NCBI GenBank assembly: GCA_022652985.1
Contig: JALCRY010000028.1
Location: 1-32,711, forward strand
Reading direction: 5' to 3'
DNA length: 32,711 bases
Origin: Eubacteriaceae bacterium
Lineage (GTDB): Bacteria > Bacillota > Clostridia > Peptostreptococcales > Anaerovoracaceae
Numbering within the stretch: position 1 is the stretch's first letter; every line of letters begins with the position of its first letter. The position numbers were made by a program, and so were the translations under genes. The notes under the pieces were generated by a model that was given only the letters and a program-made list of their open reading frames with translations, did no database searches and had not been told where the DNA came from. This document shows positions 32,162 to 32,711 of the stretch, one piece after another.

Positions 32162-32711
32162 ATGAAACAATTAACTGAAATCAGATGGCACGGACGCGGC
32201 GGTCAGGGTGCCAAAACAGCATCATTGCTGCTGGCTGATGTTGCATTCAACACCGGAATGCAGGTTCAGGGTTTCCCGGAGTATGGTCCAGAAAGAATGG
32301 GCGCTCCGATCACAGCCTACAACCGTATCAGCACAGACCCTATCAGAGTCCACTCGAACATCTATCAGCCTGACTACGTAGTAGTCGTTGACGAAACGCT
32401 TCTCGACACAGTCGATGTTACAAGCGGTCTCAGCAAGAAGGGCGCAATTGTTATCAACTCGCCAAAGACCGGCGAAGAACTCAGACCTAAACTTCACGGA
32501 TATACAGGAAAAGTATATACAGTAGATGCCAGGAAAATCTCCATGGAAACACTCGGAAGATACTTCCCTAACTCTCCTATGCTCGCAGCTATCGTCAAAG
32601 TGAGCAAAGTCATGGAACAGGACAAGTTCATGGAAGAGATGAAGGCTTCATACAAGCATAAATTCGCACACAAGCCGCAGGTCATCGAGGGCAACATGAA
32701 GGCACTCGAAA
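32162..32711 (+). CDS. porG: Pyruvate:ferredoxin oxidoreductase gamma subunit (truncated by window end)
   Basis: The first 183 residues of a gamma subunit, beginning MKQLTEIRWHGRGGQGAKTA. The GRGGQG motif, FPEYGPERMGAPITAYNRIS and the DPIRVHSNIYQPDYVVVVDE stretch are typical of the pyruvate/2-oxoisovalerate type gamma subunit. It is open to the right edge. AGGAGG lies 10 bp upstream. Other por subunits (porD, porA, porB) are expected to follow. The KorC encoded at 27411-27980 is its distant relative, so this genome region has two 2-oxoacid oxidoreductase operons. Confidence 0.93.
   Translation, partial: MKQLTEIRWHGRGGQGAKTASLLLADVAFNTGMQVQGFPEYGPERMGAPITAYNRISTDPIRVHSNIYQPDYVVVVDETLLDTVDVTSGLSKKGAIVINSPKTGEELRPKLHGYTGKVYTVDARKISMETLGRYFPNSPMLAAIVKVSKVMEQDKFMEEMKASYKHKFAHKPQVIEGNMKALE

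Overview
The window looks like a chromosomal segment of an anaerobic, moderately GC-rich Firmicute (Clostridia; something like the Mogibacterium/Emergencia/Anaerovoracaceae group is my guess). The reasons are strong AGGAGG-type ribosome binding sites with some TTG starts, sigma-A and extended -10 promoters, a leucine-type T-box, ferredoxin-dependent 2-oxoacid oxidoreductases, and a CoA-transferase. The taxonomic placement is inference from gene content.

Region 1 (1 to about 3,300) is AT-rich and looks horizontally acquired. It starts at a tRNA-Ala(CGC) gene. Next to it, on the minus strand, is a three-gene operon hicA - hicB - secB-like. This has the layout of a toxin-antitoxin-chaperone (TAC) system, with a promoter and a perfect palindromic operator. 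A possible structured RNA region follows. Then comes a membrane-anchored protein with two Ltp-family repeats (the fold of a known phage superinfection-exclusion lipoprotein) and a small unknown ORF. I read this as a small phage-defence/maintenance island.

Region 2 (3,600-10,100) holds single-gene units. These are a tannase-like alpha/beta-hydrolase lipoprotein, an unrecognised two-gene operon whose second product has a degenerate GIY-YIG-like domain, a secreted TlpA-type thioredoxin, a MazG-like pyrophosphohydrolase and MsrA. Between the last two lie two non-coding tandem arrays: 85 bp x about 5.7 and 14 bp x 5.

Region 3 (10,170-15,500, minus strand) appears to be a catabolic cluster under a FadR-type GntR regulator. 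It contains three consecutive, non-identical RraA-family aldolase-like genes, a nitrilase-superfamily amidohydrolase and an AGCS sodium:amino-acid symporter. The same 12-bp palindrome occurs upstream of both the regulator and the RraA genes.

Region 4 (15,997-25,790, minus strand) is the full branched-chain amino-acid pathway: ilvB-ilvN-ilvC-ilvD from its own promoter, and leuA-leuC-leuD-leuB behind a T-box leader with a probable CUC (Leu) specifier.

Region 5 (26,035-32,711) carries a ferredoxin / 2-oxoacid:ferredoxin oxidoreductase operon (D-A-B-C order) ending in a CoA-transferase. A LysR regulator gene, overlapping a PgeF/laccase-domain gene, is divergent from it. The start of a pyruvate:ferredoxin oxidoreductase gamma gene runs off the right end. 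Together with region 4 this suggests a 2-oxoacid/acyl-CoA/CoA-transferase exchange with branched-chain amino-acid metabolism (inference).

A DNA-level signal runs through regions 2-5. By eye the octamer GCAGTAAT (either strand) occurs about 19 times, against roughly one expected by chance. It falls in several reading frames and both orientations, and I find none in the AT-rich island.
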